Shown: one piece after another, positions 44,705-54,360 of the stretch
Layout of the letters: each line of letters starts with the position of its first letter
Position numbering within the stretch: position 1 is the first letter of the stretch
Source: Lentilactobacillus sp. SPB1-3
GTDB taxonomy: Bacteria; Bacillota; Bacilli; Lactobacillales; Lactobacillaceae
Assembly (NCBI RefSeq): GCF_026913205.2
Contig: NZ_CP168151.1
Span: 992,001-1,056,000 of the forward strand
Reading direction: 5' to 3'
Length of the DNA stretch: 64,000 bases
The notes under the pieces: generated by a model
The model's database searches: none
Seen by the model: the letters and a program-made list of their open reading frames with translations, nothing else
What the model was told of the DNA's origin: nothing
Translations under genes and position numbers: made by a program

Positions 44705-44780
44705 TCGTTATTAGGAGTTCAGTAGCATCATGCTACATGAACAATAAAAAATCAGTGGAATTATATCCACTGATTTTTTG
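44705..44780 (+). ncRNA. Candidate small RNA between galM and plsY
   Basis: Downstream of a promoter-like element is a compact stretch with a perfect hairpin GTAGCA-TCA-TGCTAC (44722-44736), then a strong intrinsic terminator (44745-44780). The predicted transcript is about 76 nt and has no gene after it. An AGGAG at 44713-44717 precedes ATGCTACATGAACAATAA, which could encode only five residues. It may be a real small RNA, or the terminator may only serve plsY. Confidence 0.4.
44745..44780. terminator. Bidirectional terminator (plsY and the candidate small RNA)
   Basis: AAAAAATCAGTGGA and TCCACTGATTTTTT form a perfect stem around ATTATA, with T tracts on both strands. Confidence 0.9.
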
Positions 44781-44800
44781 TGACTCGAAGTTAATTTAAA

Positions 44801-45430
44801 TTATTTTTTTGATTTATGAAGCCAGTAGTATAGTCCAAACGATACGTTATTTTCAGTTCCGTGCAACATTCTAATAACATTTTCCCAATGGCGATAGATA
44901 ATGAAAATTGTGAGGACAGAAGCCAAGATACTCAGCAAGATATCATGAGTGAAAAAGATAATGATCGTAATTAGTATAAAGGCCACAATGCTGGCAAAAC
45001 TAACGGTACTTGAGATAAAAATCAGGAATAACCACATTGAGATGGCAATGATAAACAAGACAGGTTGGTATGCTAGCAGCATTCCGGCACTCACGGCCAC
45101 TGCTTTGCCACCTTTGAATTTATCAAAGATCGAGAAGGTATGGCCTAAAATGGCCATCAAACCAAAAACCAACGGTGTTATGGTATGATTCCCAAAGAAT
45201 GTTGGAAGTAAGGTGGCGACGACACCCTTTGAAATATCCATAATCATTACGATAGTTCCTGCAATTGGACCTAAAACTCGATAAGTGTTTGTCGTACCAA
45301 TGTTTCCAGAGCCGTGTCTGCGAATATCGATTCTAAAAAAAAGCTTACCGATCCAAACTCCACTAGGGATAGAACCTAATAAATATGCCAAAATCAACAT
45401 TATTATAATTTCGTATGTACTATTATTCAC
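44801..45430 (-). CDS. plsY: Glycerol-3-phosphate acyltransferase PlsY
   Basis: PlsY transfers the acyl group of acyl-phosphate (from PlsX or the fatty acid kinase) to glycerol-3-phosphate, the first membrane step of phospholipid synthesis. The 209-residue integral membrane protein has the three conserved motifs: AYLLGSIPSGVWIGKLFF with RRHGSGNIGTTNTYRVLG, the HTFSIFDKFKGGKAVAVSAG segment, and the region near RHWENVIRMLHGTEN. It is divergent from parE, as in many Bacillota. The ATG at 45430 follows AACGAGGTT. Confidence 0.96.
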   Translation of the reverse strand: MNNSTYEIIIMLILAYLLGSIPSGVWIGKLFFRIDIRRHGSGNIGTTNTYRVLGPIAGTIVMIMDISKGVVATLLPTFFGNHTITPLVFGLMAILGHTFSIFDKFKGGKAVAVSAGMLLAYQPVLFIIAISMWLFLIFISSTVSFASIVAFILITIIIFFTHDILLSILASVLTIFIIYRHWENVIRMLHGTENNVSFGLYYWLHKSKK

Positions 45431-45577
45431 TTTAGAACCTCGTTAATTATCAATTTTTAGTTTTCACAAGCAAGAGTTATTTTAGCATTTTTCTAAAGTT
45501 TAGCCAATAAAATTCGTTTTCAAAGCCGTTGTTTTAAGGTATTATGAAATAGATTGCAAGTAAAGGAGTCAGAATAA

Positions 45578-47536
45578 ATGTCAAAGCAAAGCCAAAGTTA
45601 CGATGATTCCTCAATACAAATTTTAGAGGGACTGGATGCTGTTCGTAAACGTCCAGGAATGTATATTGGATCAACTGATGCAAGGGGATTGCACCATTTG
45701 GTCTATGAAATCGTTGATAACGCTGTTGACGAAGTGTTATCAGGTTTCGGTAAAGAAATTAACGTAACCATTCACGAAGATAACAGTATTACTGTTGTTG
45801 ACCACGGTCGTGGTATGCCAGTAGGTATGCATAGTTCCGGTAAGCCAACGGTGGAAGTTATCTTCACTCAATTGCATGCAGGTGGTAAATTCGGCCAGGG
45901 TGGTTATAAAACCTCAGGTGGTTTGCATGGAGTAGGTGCGAGTGTTGTTAATGCTTTATCATCTTACGTAAAAGTAGATATTATTCGTGATGGCTATCGA
46001 TATGAAGAAGTATTCGAAAATGGCGGTCACGTAGCTAAACCATTTAAAAAAATTGGTAAAACTAAAGAATCTTCCGGTACAACGGTAACGTTTAAGCCAG
46101 ATCCAAAAGTTTTTACCAGTACCGTATATAATTTTGGAACAATCGCAGAAAGAATGCGCGAAGCAGCCTTTCTGTTAAAAGATACTAAAATAACTCTAAC
46201 TGACGAAAGAACGAACCCAATCACTGAAGAAGAATATCACTTCAAAGATGGAATCAAAGAATTTGTCGGTTACTTGAACGAAGACAAGCATACATTGGGA
46301 AACGTGATGTACTTTGACGGCTCTAAACAAGGCGTCGAAGTTGAAGTCGCGGCCCAATATAACGACGGTTATTCTGAAACCCTACTTTCGTTCGTTAATA
46401 ACGTTCGGACTAAAGATGGTGGAACTCATGAAGCCGGACTTAAAAATGCTTGGACTAAAGCTTTCAATGAATATGCCCGCAAGGTCAATTTGCTGAAGGA
46501 TAAAGATAAAAATCTTGATGGTGCAGATGTTCGAGAAGGATTATCTGCAGTTATTTCATTGCGCGTTCCTGAAGAATTGCTTCAGTTTGAAGGCCAAACG
46601 AAGGAAAAATTAGGAACACCAGAAGCAAGAGCCATAGTAGATAGCGTTGTTTCGGAACAACTCGGCTATTACCTAATGGAAAATGGGGAGTTTGCCCAAA
46701 CATTGGTACATAAGGCACTTAGAGCTCGCCAAGCTCGCCAAGCTGCCCGCAAAGCCCGTGACGAAAGTCGAAACGGCAAGCATAAGAAAAAGCAGGAACG
46801 GTTACTATCAGGTAAACTAACTCCTGCTCAATCAAAAGATTCTAGCAAAAACGAATTGTTCTTAGTCGAAGGTGATTCGGCTGGTGGTTCTGCCAAACAA
46901 GGTCGTAATCGTCGTTATCAAGCCATCCTGCCTCTTCGAGGAAAGGTTCTTAACACAGAACGTGCTAAGCTTGAAGATATTATGAAGAACGAAGAAATCA
47001 ACACCATGATTTATACGATTGGTGCTGGAGTTGGTGCAGACTTTGAAATTAAGGATGCTAACTACGACAAAATCATCATCATGACCGATGCCGATGATGA
47101 TGGAGCCCACATTCAAATCTTATTATTAACCTTCTTCTACAAGTACATGCGTCCAATGATCGAAAGTGGGCGAGTATTTATTGCCTTACCACCTCTATAT
47201 CGTCTACAAAAGGGATCTGGCAAGAAAACGCGTACTCAATATGCTTGGACAAATGAAGAACTTGATAAACTCTCCAAAGAATTTGGTAAGGGCTACAGTC
47301 TTCAACGGTACAAAGGTCTTGGAGAAATGAATGCTGATCAGCTTTGGGAAACCACTATGGATCCTGATACTCGAACTTTAATTCGCGTTAGAATCGATGA
47401 TGCAGCTTTAGCAGAGCGTCGTGTCACCACGCTAATGGGAGATAAAGTTGAGCCTCGCCGTCGTTGGATAGAGAACAATATTAAATTTACCCTTGAAGAA
47501 GATGGGAGTATTTTAGACAATACTTCAGATCAGTAG
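45578..47536 (+). CDS. parE: DNA topoisomerase IV subunit B
   Basis: ParE is the ATPase subunit of topoisomerase IV, which decatenates daughter chromosomes. The 652-residue product has the GHKL fold (EIVDNAVDEVLSGFG, VVDHGRGMPV, YKTSGGLHGVGASVVNALS), the QTKEKLGTPEAR segment, and the TOPRIM domain with EGDSAGGSAKQGRNRRYQAILPLRGKVLN and TDADDDGAHI. RYKGLGEMNADQLWETTMDP marks the C-terminus. The lack of an inserted domain separates it from some GyrB forms; pairing with parC directly downstream supports ParE. Confidence 0.96.
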   Translation: MSKQSQSYDDSSIQILEGLDAVRKRPGMYIGSTDARGLHHLVYEIVDNAVDEVLSGFGKEINVTIHEDNSITVVDHGRGMPVGMHSSGKPTVEVIFTQLHAGGKFGQGGYKTSGGLHGVGASVVNALSSYVKVDIIRDGYRYEEVFENGGHVAKPFKKIGKTKESSGTTVTFKPDPKVFTSTVYNFGTIAERMREAAFLLKDTKITLTDERTNPITEEEYHFKDGIKEFVGYLNEDKHTLGNVMYFDGSKQGVEVEVAAQYNDGYSETLLSFVNNVRTKDGGTHEAGLKNAWTKAFNEYARKVNLLKDKDKNLDGADVREGLSAVISLRVPEELLQFEGQTKEKLGTPEARAIVDSVVSEQLGYYLMENGEFAQTLVHKALRARQARQAARKARDESRNGKHKKKQERLLSGKLTPAQSKDSSKNELFLVEGDSAGGSAKQGRNRRYQAILPLRGKVLNTERAKLEDIMKNEEINTMIYTIGAGVGADFEIKDANYDKIIIMTDADDDGAHIQILLLTFFYKYMRPMIESGRVFIALPPLYRLQKGSGKKTRTQYAWTNEELDKLSKEFGKGYSLQRYKGLGEMNADQLWETTMDPDTRTLIRVRIDDAALAERRVTTLMGDKVEPRRRWIENNIKFTLEEDGSILDNTSDQ

Positions 47537-47549
47537 GAGGCACAATTAA

Positions 47550-49988
47550 TTGAGTAAAATTGAAGATTTAACACTTGAAGAGGTTATGGGCGACCGCTTC
47601 GCAAGATATTCAAAATCAATTATTCAAGAACGGGCCCTTCCAGATATCAGAGATGGTTTAAAACCCGTTCAACGAAGAATACTTTATGCCATGAATAAGG
47701 ATGGCAACACGTATGACAAGGGCTTTCGTAAATCTGCTAAATCTGTTGGTAACGTCATGGGTAACTTTCACCCCCATGGTGATAGTTCAATCTATGAAGC
47801 CATCGTTAGACTTAGCCAAGATTGGAAGTTGCGGGAACCATTAATCGAAATGCATGGTAACAATGGTTCAATGGATGGAGATTCAGCTGCCGCAATGCGT
47901 TACACGGAAGCTCGACTTAGCAAAATCTCAACAGAAATGTTGCGCGACATTGACAAGGATACAGTTGATTGGGTATTGAATTTTGATGATACTGAATATG
48001 AACCAACCGTATTACCTTCTAGGTTTCCCAATCTGTTAGTTAATGGTTCCACAGGGATTTCAGCCGGTTATGCCACGGATATTCCACCTCACAATTTAGG
48101 TGAAGTCATCGACGCAATTTTATATTTACAAAAGCATCCGGATGCTAGCCTCGATGAATTGATGCAATTTATCAAAGGACCTGATTTTCCAACTGGTGGA
48201 ATTGTTCAGGGAATTGATGGTATTAAAAAAGCCTATGAAACTGGCCATGGTAAAATTGTGATTCGATCAAAGACCACTATCGAGAATCTTCGTGGTAACA
48301 AATCACAAATTGTGATTACCGAAATTCCATACGAAGTAAATAAAGCTCAATTAGTCAAAAGAATTGATGAAATTAGACTAAATAAGAAAATCGATGGAAT
48401 TGCTGAAGTTCGTGATCAAAGTGATCGAGAAGGTCTCTCAATTGTTGTCGAATTAAAACGTGATGTTGATAGTCAGGGTGTCTTAAATTATTTATTGAAG
48501 AATACTGACCTACAAGTTTCTTATACGTTTAATGTGGTCGCTATTAATCATATGCGTCCCGAAAGATTGTCATTACGGACTGTTTTGACTTCCTACTTAA
48601 CATTCCAACAAGAGATTGTTAAGAAGCGAACTCAGTATAGTTTGAACAAAGCATCTAGTCGCCAACACATTGTTGAAGGGTTGATCAAAGCTTTATCCAT
48701 CCTGGATCAAGTAATTAAAACAATTAGAGCTAGTAAAAACCGAAAAGACGCTCGTGATAATTTAGTTCACGAATATGAATTTTCTGAAAATCAAGCTGAT
48801 GCAATTGTTGCATTACAACTTTACCGATTAACTAATACTGATGTAACTGATCTTGAAAATGAGTCTAAAAAACTTTCTGAAGAGATTGCCGAATATACCA
48901 AGATCCTAAACGACGACAAGGAGCTTAATCGCGTTCTTGCCAAGGAGCTTAAAGCTATCGGTAAAGAATATCGAAATGATCGAAAGACTGAAATTCAAGA
49001 TAAGGTCGCTGACATTAAGATCAATACTGATGTTATTGTTCCCGATGAAGACGTTATGGTATTAGTATCACACGACGGTTATATCAAGCGAAGTAGTCTT
49101 CGATCATTCACCGCTTCAGCTGATGAATCAGGGTTGAAAGATGATGATTACGCAATCTTCACTAAAAAGGTAAACGCGCGTGATCACTTGTTCATGTTTA
49201 CAAGTCAAGGTAACTTGATTTATCGACCAGTCTTTGAAATTACTGATGTGAAATGGAAGGATACTGGTGAGCATATATCTCAATCAATCGGTTTAGATAT
49301 CAACGAAGAAATTATCGCTACTTACAGCTTTACTGATCTTAAAGCTGCTGGCTGCTTCTTGATAGCTACTAGTGATGGATATATTAAACGGGTTAACTTT
49401 AGTGACTTAATTCCAGGAAGAACATATAAGAAACATGCATACACATATGTTAAGATGAAGACAGATGATGCCAGTGTGGTTTCAGTTAATTTCATTGATG
49501 ATGCTCAGAAAGATCAAGAAATTTTGCTTGCTTCCAAACGTGGTTTAGCACTTAGATTCTCAATCAACGAAGTATCAATGTATGGCCCTAGAACTAGTGG
49601 GGTTAAATCTATGTCCTTAGCAGACGATGATAACGTAACCGACTTGGCAATCGTCAGTGAGTCTGACACGTTAGGATTTATCACTCAGCGTGGTTCGTTT
49701 AAGAAGATGGCGGTATCAGATGTGCCTGTTACGTCAAGAGCACGTAAGGGAATCAATATCCTTCGTGCATTGAAGGCAGAACCACATGAAATCGTTGATT
49801 TCACTGTATTACCATCAGCAAATGATCCATTAGAAGTGATCACATCGAGAAGAAAGTTCCACGATATCATTCCTAGTGACTACTCATTAGGTGGTAGGTA
49901 CTCTAATGGCTCTTTCGTTGTTGACGTTCAGACAGAAGGAACTCCAGTAGTAATCAGACCTAAAACACAAGAAATTTCTATCGTTTAA
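47550..49988 (+). CDS. parC: DNA topoisomerase IV subunit A
   Basis: ParC cleaves and rejoins DNA. The 812-residue product has the breakage domain RALPDIRDGLKPVQRRILYAM, then NFHPHGDSSIYEAIVRLSQDWKLREPLIEMHGNNGSMDGDSAAAMRYTEARLS, with the active-site Tyr in the latter. The quinolone-resistance region has Asp and Ser in GDSSIYE, the wild-type pattern. The C-terminal beta-pinwheel has the degenerate repeats of ParC rather than the GyrA-box. TTG at 47550 follows AGGAGG. Confidence 0.96.
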   Translation: MSKIEDLTLEEVMGDRFARYSKSIIQERALPDIRDGLKPVQRRILYAMNKDGNTYDKGFRKSAKSVGNVMGNFHPHGDSSIYEAIVRLSQDWKLREPLIEMHGNNGSMDGDSAAAMRYTEARLSKISTEMLRDIDKDTVDWVLNFDDTEYEPTVLPSRFPNLLVNGSTGISAGYATDIPPHNLGEVIDAILYLQKHPDASLDELMQFIKGPDFPTGGIVQGIDGIKKAYETGHGKIVIRSKTTIENLRGNKSQIVITEIPYEVNKAQLVKRIDEIRLNKKIDGIAEVRDQSDREGLSIVVELKRDVDSQGVLNYLLKNTDLQVSYTFNVVAINHMRPERLSLRTVLTSYLTFQQEIVKKRTQYSLNKASSRQHIVEGLIKALSILDQVIKTIRASKNRKDARDNLVHEYEFSENQADAIVALQLYRLTNTDVTDLENESKKLSEEIAEYTKILNDDKELNRVLAKELKAIGKEYRNDRKTEIQDKVADIKINTDVIVPDEDVMVLVSHDGYIKRSSLRSFTASADESGLKDDDYAIFTKKVNARDHLFMFTSQGNLIYRPVFEITDVKWKDTGEHISQSIGLDINEEIIATYSFTDLKAAGCFLIATSDGYIKRVNFSDLIPGRTYKKHAYTYVKMKTDDASVVSVNFIDDAQKDQEILLASKRGLALRFSINEVSMYGPRTSGVKSMSLADDDNVTDLAIVSESDTLGFITQRGSFKKMAVSDVPVTSRARKGINILRALKAEPHEIVDFTVLPSANDPLEVITSRRKFHDIIPSDYSLGGRYSNGSFVVDVQTEGTPVVIRPKTQEISIV

Positions 49989-50096
49989 TTAAGAAAGATT
50001 AAATTTAAGGATAATGTTTGATAATCCATTATTTTGGCATTATAGTAGTTATAACAAATATTTATGATGTTAATTTTATTTTTAAGGAGAGTCAAT

Positions 50097-51065
50097 GTGA
50101 AAACTACACAAGAGAATATATTTTCATCCAAAACCCTGACTTACTTTTTACAACTATCAGAAACTATGAACTACACGCAAGCTGCCCAAATCCTTGGAAT
50201 TACTCAGCCAGCGTTAACACAACAAATTAAGAAACTTGAACGGACTGTGGGAACCAACTTATTTTATTCAGTAGGTAAGAAATTAAAAATGTCTGATGCT
50301 GGTTACATTATGCTTAAAGCAACCCACCAGATTTATGACATTTTGAACCAAGCCACTGATGAGATTCAGACGACTACAAGTTCAACCAATGGTGAAATCA
50401 ATTTAGGAATCTTAGCTTCAATTGAAACTAAGGTCTTCGAAAAATTCGCTCTACAACTTTACAAAGAAAATCCTGACTTGGTCATTAACTTTCATATGTT
50501 GACCAGAAAAGAAATTTGGGAAAGTTTAGAAAACAACAAAATTGATTTAGCAATTATGTACTTGCCTGATGAATCAATTAAAAACTGGAAACCTTACAGT
50601 TCTCAAAAGATCATTTCAGATGATTTATGGTTGATCCATCATAACGAGAAAAATGCCGGTAAGAAGAAGATTAAGCTTAAAGATGCTAATGATCGTGGTT
50701 GGGTCGTTTATCCAGCTGAGTATTACTTAAGCATCGCTATCAAGGAAATCTTTAAGAACAACATGGTTGATGCTCCTAAAGTTCAAGCAAGATTTACTAT
50801 GCCAGAACAAATTCTAAACTTTGCTGTTCACGCTGGTTTAAACACTGCTTTGCCAAAGTCTTACTTGCTCAATGTTGATTTAGACAAGTTAAGAGAAAAG
50901 GGACTTTACACTGCTGAATTAGAGCCAAACGTTGATTTCGATTTAGAATTTGTGTATCGTAAAAACAAGAACGAAATTCCTCGAATTGGTCGTTTCCTCG
51001 ATAAGTTCAATGCATACCTTGAAGAAAAAGACTATATTTCGAGATTAACTGAAAAAGACGAATAG
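50097..51065 (+). CDS. LysR family transcriptional regulator
   Basis: I start at GTG 50097 behind AAGGAGAG, giving 322 residues. The N-terminal HTH ([44 protein letters not shown]) is followed by a helix linker and a substrate-binding domain ([45 protein letters not shown]). It is 13 bases upstream of ppaC and probably co-transcribed. LysR proteins usually control adjacent genes, so pyrophosphatase or a separate metabolic gene are possible targets. Ligand unknown. Confidence 0.9.
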   Translation: MKTTQENIFSSKTLTYFLQLSETMNYTQAAQILGITQPALTQQIKKLERTVGTNLFYSVGKKLKMSDAGYIMLKATHQIYDILNQATDEIQTTTSSTNGEINLGILASIETKVFEKFALQLYKENPDLVINFHMLTRKEIWESLENNKIDLAIMYLPDESIKNWKPYSSQKIISDDLWLIHHNEKNAGKKKIKLKDANDRGWVVYPAEYYLSIAIKEIFKNNMVDAPKVQARFTMPEQILNFAVHAGLNTALPKSYLLNVDLDKLREKGLYTAELEPNVDFDLEFVYRKNKNEIPRIGRFLDKFNAYLEEKDYISRLTEKDE

Positions 51066-51078
51066 GGAGATTTTTATA

Positions 51079-52008
51079 ATGAGTAAAGAATTAATTTTTG
51101 GTCATTCAAATCCTGATACTGATGCGATTGTGGCCGCAAAAGCATATTCATATCTACAAAACAAGCTTGGTTACGACACTGAAGCAGTTGCTTTAGGCGA
51201 ACCAAATCCTGAAACTCAATTCGTGTTGAATTATTTTGACGAATCAACCCCTAGAGTTATCAAAGAAGCTTCTTCAGAAGTTGATGAAGTAATGTTAGTT
51301 GACCACAACGAAAATCAACAAAGTGTGAGTGACATTGATAAAGTAACTGTTACTCATGTTGTTGACCATCACCGTATCGCTAACTTCAGTACTACATTGC
51401 CTTTGTACTATCGTGCTGAACCAGTTGGATGTACCAGCACTATTTTGACTAAAATGTTTGATGAAAACAAAGTTGAAATTCCTGCTCAACTTGCTGGTTT
51501 GATGCTTTCAGCAATTATCTCAGATACTTTATTGTTGAAGTCACCAACTACTACTGATGATGACAAAATTGCTTTAAAGACTCTTGCAGAAATTGCTGAT
51601 ATCGATGTTGATAAGTATGGTATTGAAATGCTTAAGGCTGGTACTAATACCGATGCTAAGAGTGATAAAGAGTTAATCGATTCAGATGCTAAATCATTTG
51701 ATTTAGGTGGTAAGAGTGTTCGCATCGATCAAATCAACGTTGTTGATTTTGATGATATTTTAAAGCGTAAGTCAGACATTCTAAAAGCTATGTCCGATGA
51801 AGCTAGTGCTGAAAATTATGATTTATTCTTAGTATTAGTTACCAACGTGTTGAACAGTGATTCTAAGCTTATCGTGCTTGGAGAACCTAAAGATGCTGTT
51901 GAATCTGCCTTTAATGAAAAAATTAATGACGACATTATGGAACTTCCAGGAGTTGTTTCTCGTAAGAAACAAGTCGTTCCACAATTAACTGATGCAATGG
52001 TTAAGTAA
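51079..52008 (+). CDS. ppaC: Manganese-dependent inorganic pyrophosphatase (DHH family)
   Basis: It hydrolyses pyrophosphate to two phosphates, pulling biosynthetic reactions forward. The 309-residue product has the DHH-family metal motifs [24 protein letters not shown] and [10 protein letters not shown], and the DHHA2 C-terminal domain ending in [14 protein letters not shown], whose Ser-Arg-Lys-Lys segment binds substrate. GGGAG precedes ATG 51079. A terminator follows. Confidence 0.97.
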   Translation: MSKELIFGHSNPDTDAIVAAKAYSYLQNKLGYDTEAVALGEPNPETQFVLNYFDESTPRVIKEASSEVDEVMLVDHNENQQSVSDIDKVTVTHVVDHHRIANFSTTLPLYYRAEPVGCTSTILTKMFDENKVEIPAQLAGLMLSAIISDTLLLKSPTTTDDDKIALKTLAEIADIDVDKYGIEMLKAGTNTDAKSDKELIDSDAKSFDLGGKSVRIDQINVVDFDDILKRKSDILKAMSDEASAENYDLFLVLVTNVLNSDSKLIVLGEPKDAVESAFNEKINDDIMELPGVVSRKKQVVPQLTDAMVK

Positions 52009-52015
52009 TTGTAAA

Positions 52016-52042
52016 GGAGACTGCTAATGGCAGTCTCTTTTA
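52016..52042 (+). terminator. Terminator after ppaC
   Basis: GAGACTGC and GCAGTCTC pair around TAATG and are followed by T4 and further T-rich sequence. Confidence 0.8.
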
Positions 52043-52063
52043 TTTACTATTCATCTACTTTCA

Positions 52064-52078
52064 TTATAATGATAATTA
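52064..52078. promoter_or_regulatory. PerR/Fur-like box upstream of msrB-msrA
   Basis: The 15-base sequence is TTATAAT, then G, then ATAATTA. It agrees with the Bacillota Fur-family (PerR) box TTATAATNATTATAA at 13 of 15 positions and covers the -35 area of a promoter whose -10 is TACAAT at 52085-52090. PerR control would make sense for peroxide-defence genes. The match is by eye. Confidence 0.5.
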
Positions 52079-52119
52079 GTTGTGTACAATTTAATCGTTT
52101 TTTGCATGGAGGTAAGATA

Positions 52120-52551
52120 ATGGATAAATCAGATTTAAAAAAGAAATTAACTGATGAACAGTATCGAGTAACTCAAGAAGCCGCTACTGAAGCTCCGTTT
52201 ACTGGCCAGTATGATGATTTCTATGAAGATGGTATATATGTTGATGTTGTATCTGGTGAGCCACTATTTTCATCCACGAATAAATACGATGCCGGCTGTG
52301 GTTGGCCATCATTTACAAAACCAATTGATAAAGATAAGATAAATAACAACATGGACTTATCTCATGGCATGATTCGTGAAGAAGTTAGAAGTAAGGAAGC
52401 CAATTCTCATTTAGGACATGTCTTTCCAGATGGTCCTAAAGATCAAGGCGGCAATCGTTTTTGCATTAATTCAGCCGCTTTGAAGTTCATTCCAGTTTCT
52501 GAATTACGCGATGCAGGCTACGAGAAGTACCTACAATTATTTACAAAATAG
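52120..52551 (+). CDS. msrB: Methionine-R-sulfoxide reductase MsrB
   Basis: I start at ATG 52120 behind GGAGGT; the in-frame ATG at 52027 lies in the ppaC terminator and would add a spurious hydrophobic leader. The 143-residue product has [58 protein letters not shown] and the catalytic Cys in RFCINSAAL. Only one CxxC-type cysteine (in AGCGWP) is visible, so it is a zinc-free MsrB. It repairs Met-R-sulfoxide, and msrA follows 27 bases later. Confidence 0.96.
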   Translation: MDKSDLKKKLTDEQYRVTQEAATEAPFTGQYDDFYEDGIYVDVVSGEPLFSSTNKYDAGCGWPSFTKPIDKDKINNNMDLSHGMIREEVRSKEANSHLGHVFPDGPKDQGGNRFCINSAALKFIPVSELRDAGYEKYLQLFTK

Positions 52552-52578
52552 ACATAAATACAAAGGAGGTTGATTGAT

Positions 52579-53097
52579 TTGACTGAAACAGCAATTTTTG
52601 CCGGTGGATGTTTTTGGTGCATGGTCAAGCCTTTCGACGAAATGCCCGGAATTGAAAAAGTTGTGTCTGGCTACACAGGTGGCCACGTTGCTAACCCCAC
52701 GTATGAACAGGTTAGCAGTCACACCACTGGACACACAGAGGCAGTTAAAATTACCTTTGATCCTGAAGTTATTAGCTATAGAGATTTAGTGCAGATTTAC
52801 TGGCAACAAACTGATCCAACAGATGCGATGGGACAGTTCCAAGATCGCGGCGATAATTATCGACCAGTCATCTTTGTCAAAGATGATGAGCAAAGAAAGA
52901 TTGCCGAAGAATCTAAACAAGCGCTTCAAGAAAGCGAAATGTTTGATAAACCAATCGTTACTAAGATTGAAAAAGTTCAACCTTTCTATGATGCCGAAGA
53001 AGAACATCAAGAGTTCTATAAGAAGGATCCACTACGTTTTGAACTCGAAGAACGTGGTGGCCGTGAACAATTTAAACAGCAACATTGGAATAATTAA
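52579..53097 (+). CDS. msrA: Methionine-S-sulfoxide reductase MsrA
   Basis: I start at TTG 52579, nine bases after AAAGGAGG; TTG 52570 is too close to that site. The 172-residue product has the catalytic motif [21 protein letters not shown], then [32 protein letters not shown] and [14 protein letters not shown]. The extra Cys after the GCFWC nucleophile is present as in other lactobacilli. It reduces Met-S-sulfoxide and complements MsrB. Confidence 0.96.
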   Translation: MTETAIFAGGCFWCMVKPFDEMPGIEKVVSGYTGGHVANPTYEQVSSHTTGHTEAVKITFDPEVISYRDLVQIYWQQTDPTDAMGQFQDRGDNYRPVIFVKDDEQRKIAEESKQALQESEMFDKPIVTKIEKVQPFYDAEEEHQEFYKKDPLRFELEERGGREQFKQQHWNN

Positions 53098-53100
53098 GCA

Positions 53101-53147
53101 AAAAACACAGATGAAGTGATCTATAAATCACTTCATCTGTGTTTTTA
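53101..53147. terminator. Bidirectional terminator between msrA and xerS
   Basis: AAAAACACAGATGAAGTGAT pairs perfectly with its complement around a short loop, with A and T runs on both sides. Confidence 0.95.
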
Positions 53148-53148
53148 T

Positions 53149-54243
53149 TTAGTCATTATTTTCATCATGTAGGTTGTCCAATGCGGCTCGTTGCTTAGTA
53201 TCAACAATATGAGTGTATAGACTAGTTGCCTTGGTCGAAGATTGACCCAATTGAGTGGCCACAAGACGTTCGTTATTAGTTTGTAAGTAAAGCTTCGAAG
53301 CTAATGTATGACGTAACTTATGAGGCGTTATACGAACACTATTAAATGCTTGAGAGTATTTACCAACTAATAGTTCCACTGTTGCTGTAGAAATTCTTCT
53401 GGGTCCCTCAGTCCCCTTTGTTAAAAAAAGGGCAGGGGTGTTTGTGGTAGCCATGTATCTTTGATTCCTGATCAATAGGTAAGGTTCTATATACTTAATA
53501 ACCCAGCTTGCAATGGGAACAGCGTCCCATTTACCACCTTTACGACGAACAGAAATGGTGTTTTTTGTTAAATTCAGGTCTTTAAAATTAGCATTGGTAA
53601 GTTCAGACACACGAATTCCAGTACCAAGTAATAAAGCATTAATGGCAACATCACGTTCTTTATCACGCTCATACATCTTTAAGATACGTTTACCAGTTAT
53701 TTGCTGTGAATACTCAGATTGAATAAAGTCTAGATAATGGACATCAGTGTCACCAAGCATTAACTTATCTTTGATATTATTGGCTCTAGTTTGATAAGTT
53801 TCACTATCTTGTACAAGATTGATTTTCTTCATCACGTTACGGTAAAAATAAGGCTCACCATCGTCGTTTTCTGATTCCACAGTTAAGTACCTAAAAAGTG
53901 CGGATAAAGCGTTTAAAGAGCGATTTACGGTACTGTGTGCCAGTGTACTTCGTTTATCAGAAGAATTTTCTTTAGATCTATTTAACAGATAGGACTTGTA
54001 CAATTCCATATCTTGTTTTTTCAAGTGCTCAAGATCGGTTAAAGAAACATCAGCAATCTTATTAGCAGAGGTGATACCAGTATCGATTAACCAATTAAAG
54101 AAGCGATTAAATTCATTCAAGTATTGGTAAAGCGTGGCTGGAGAGAGTGGAATCGTTGATTTTTCAATATAATAATCATTAACATACGCCGGTAATGAAG
54201 AAATTAATTGTTCATTGTGTTTAATATAATCATTTTTACGCAT
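53149..54243 (-). CDS. xerS: XerS-type tyrosine recombinase
   Basis: I start at ATG 54243 behind AGGAG, giving 364 residues (MRKNDYIKHNEQLISSLPAYV). The protein closely follows the streptococcal/lactococcal XerS layout: LYQYLNEFNRFFNWLIDTGI, NDDGEPYFYRNVMKKI, an insertion around 190-235, then GTGIRVSELTNANF, RRKGGKWDAVPIA, HKLRHTLASKLYL and the nucleophile Tyr in SLYTHIV. The second His of the catalytic set (normally LGH) is Gln (QLGQSS). XerS resolves chromosome dimers at dif; a dif-like site lies about 0.8 kb away. Confidence 0.85.
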   Translation of the reverse strand: MRKNDYIKHNEQLISSLPAYVNDYYIEKSTIPLSPATLYQYLNEFNRFFNWLIDTGITSANKIADVSLTDLEHLKKQDMELYKSYLLNRSKENSSDKRSTLAHSTVNRSLNALSALFRYLTVESENDDGEPYFYRNVMKKINLVQDSETYQTRANNIKDKLMLGDTDVHYLDFIQSEYSQQITGKRILKMYERDKERDVAINALLLGTGIRVSELTNANFKDLNLTKNTISVRRKGGKWDAVPIASWVIKYIEPYLLIRNQRYMATTNTPALFLTKGTEGPRRISTATVELLVGKYSQAFNSVRITPHKLRHTLASKLYLQTNNERLVATQLGQSSTKATSLYTHIVDTKQRAALDNLHDENND

Positions 54244-54331
54244 TTTAAAAACTCCTAAAAATTGAAGATTTTTGGTGGGGCTTCTTTTCTTTTTAATTAT
54301 AACTTGATAAAACTTATATTTTACTAATTTA

Positions 54332-54360
54332 ATTGTATCATACAAAATGCGTAAAACCAA
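54332..54360 (-). promoter_or_regulatory. Promoter of xerS
   Basis: On the minus strand, TTGGTT (54355-54360) and TACAAT (54332-54337) are 17 bases apart, about 90 bases upstream of the start codon. Confidence 0.65.

Noticed and set aside
54244-54330. difSL-like sequence just upstream of xerS, as in streptococci
   Set aside because: AT-rich sequence only; no good agreement with the streptococcal site that I can recall, and the 55062 site is far stronger.
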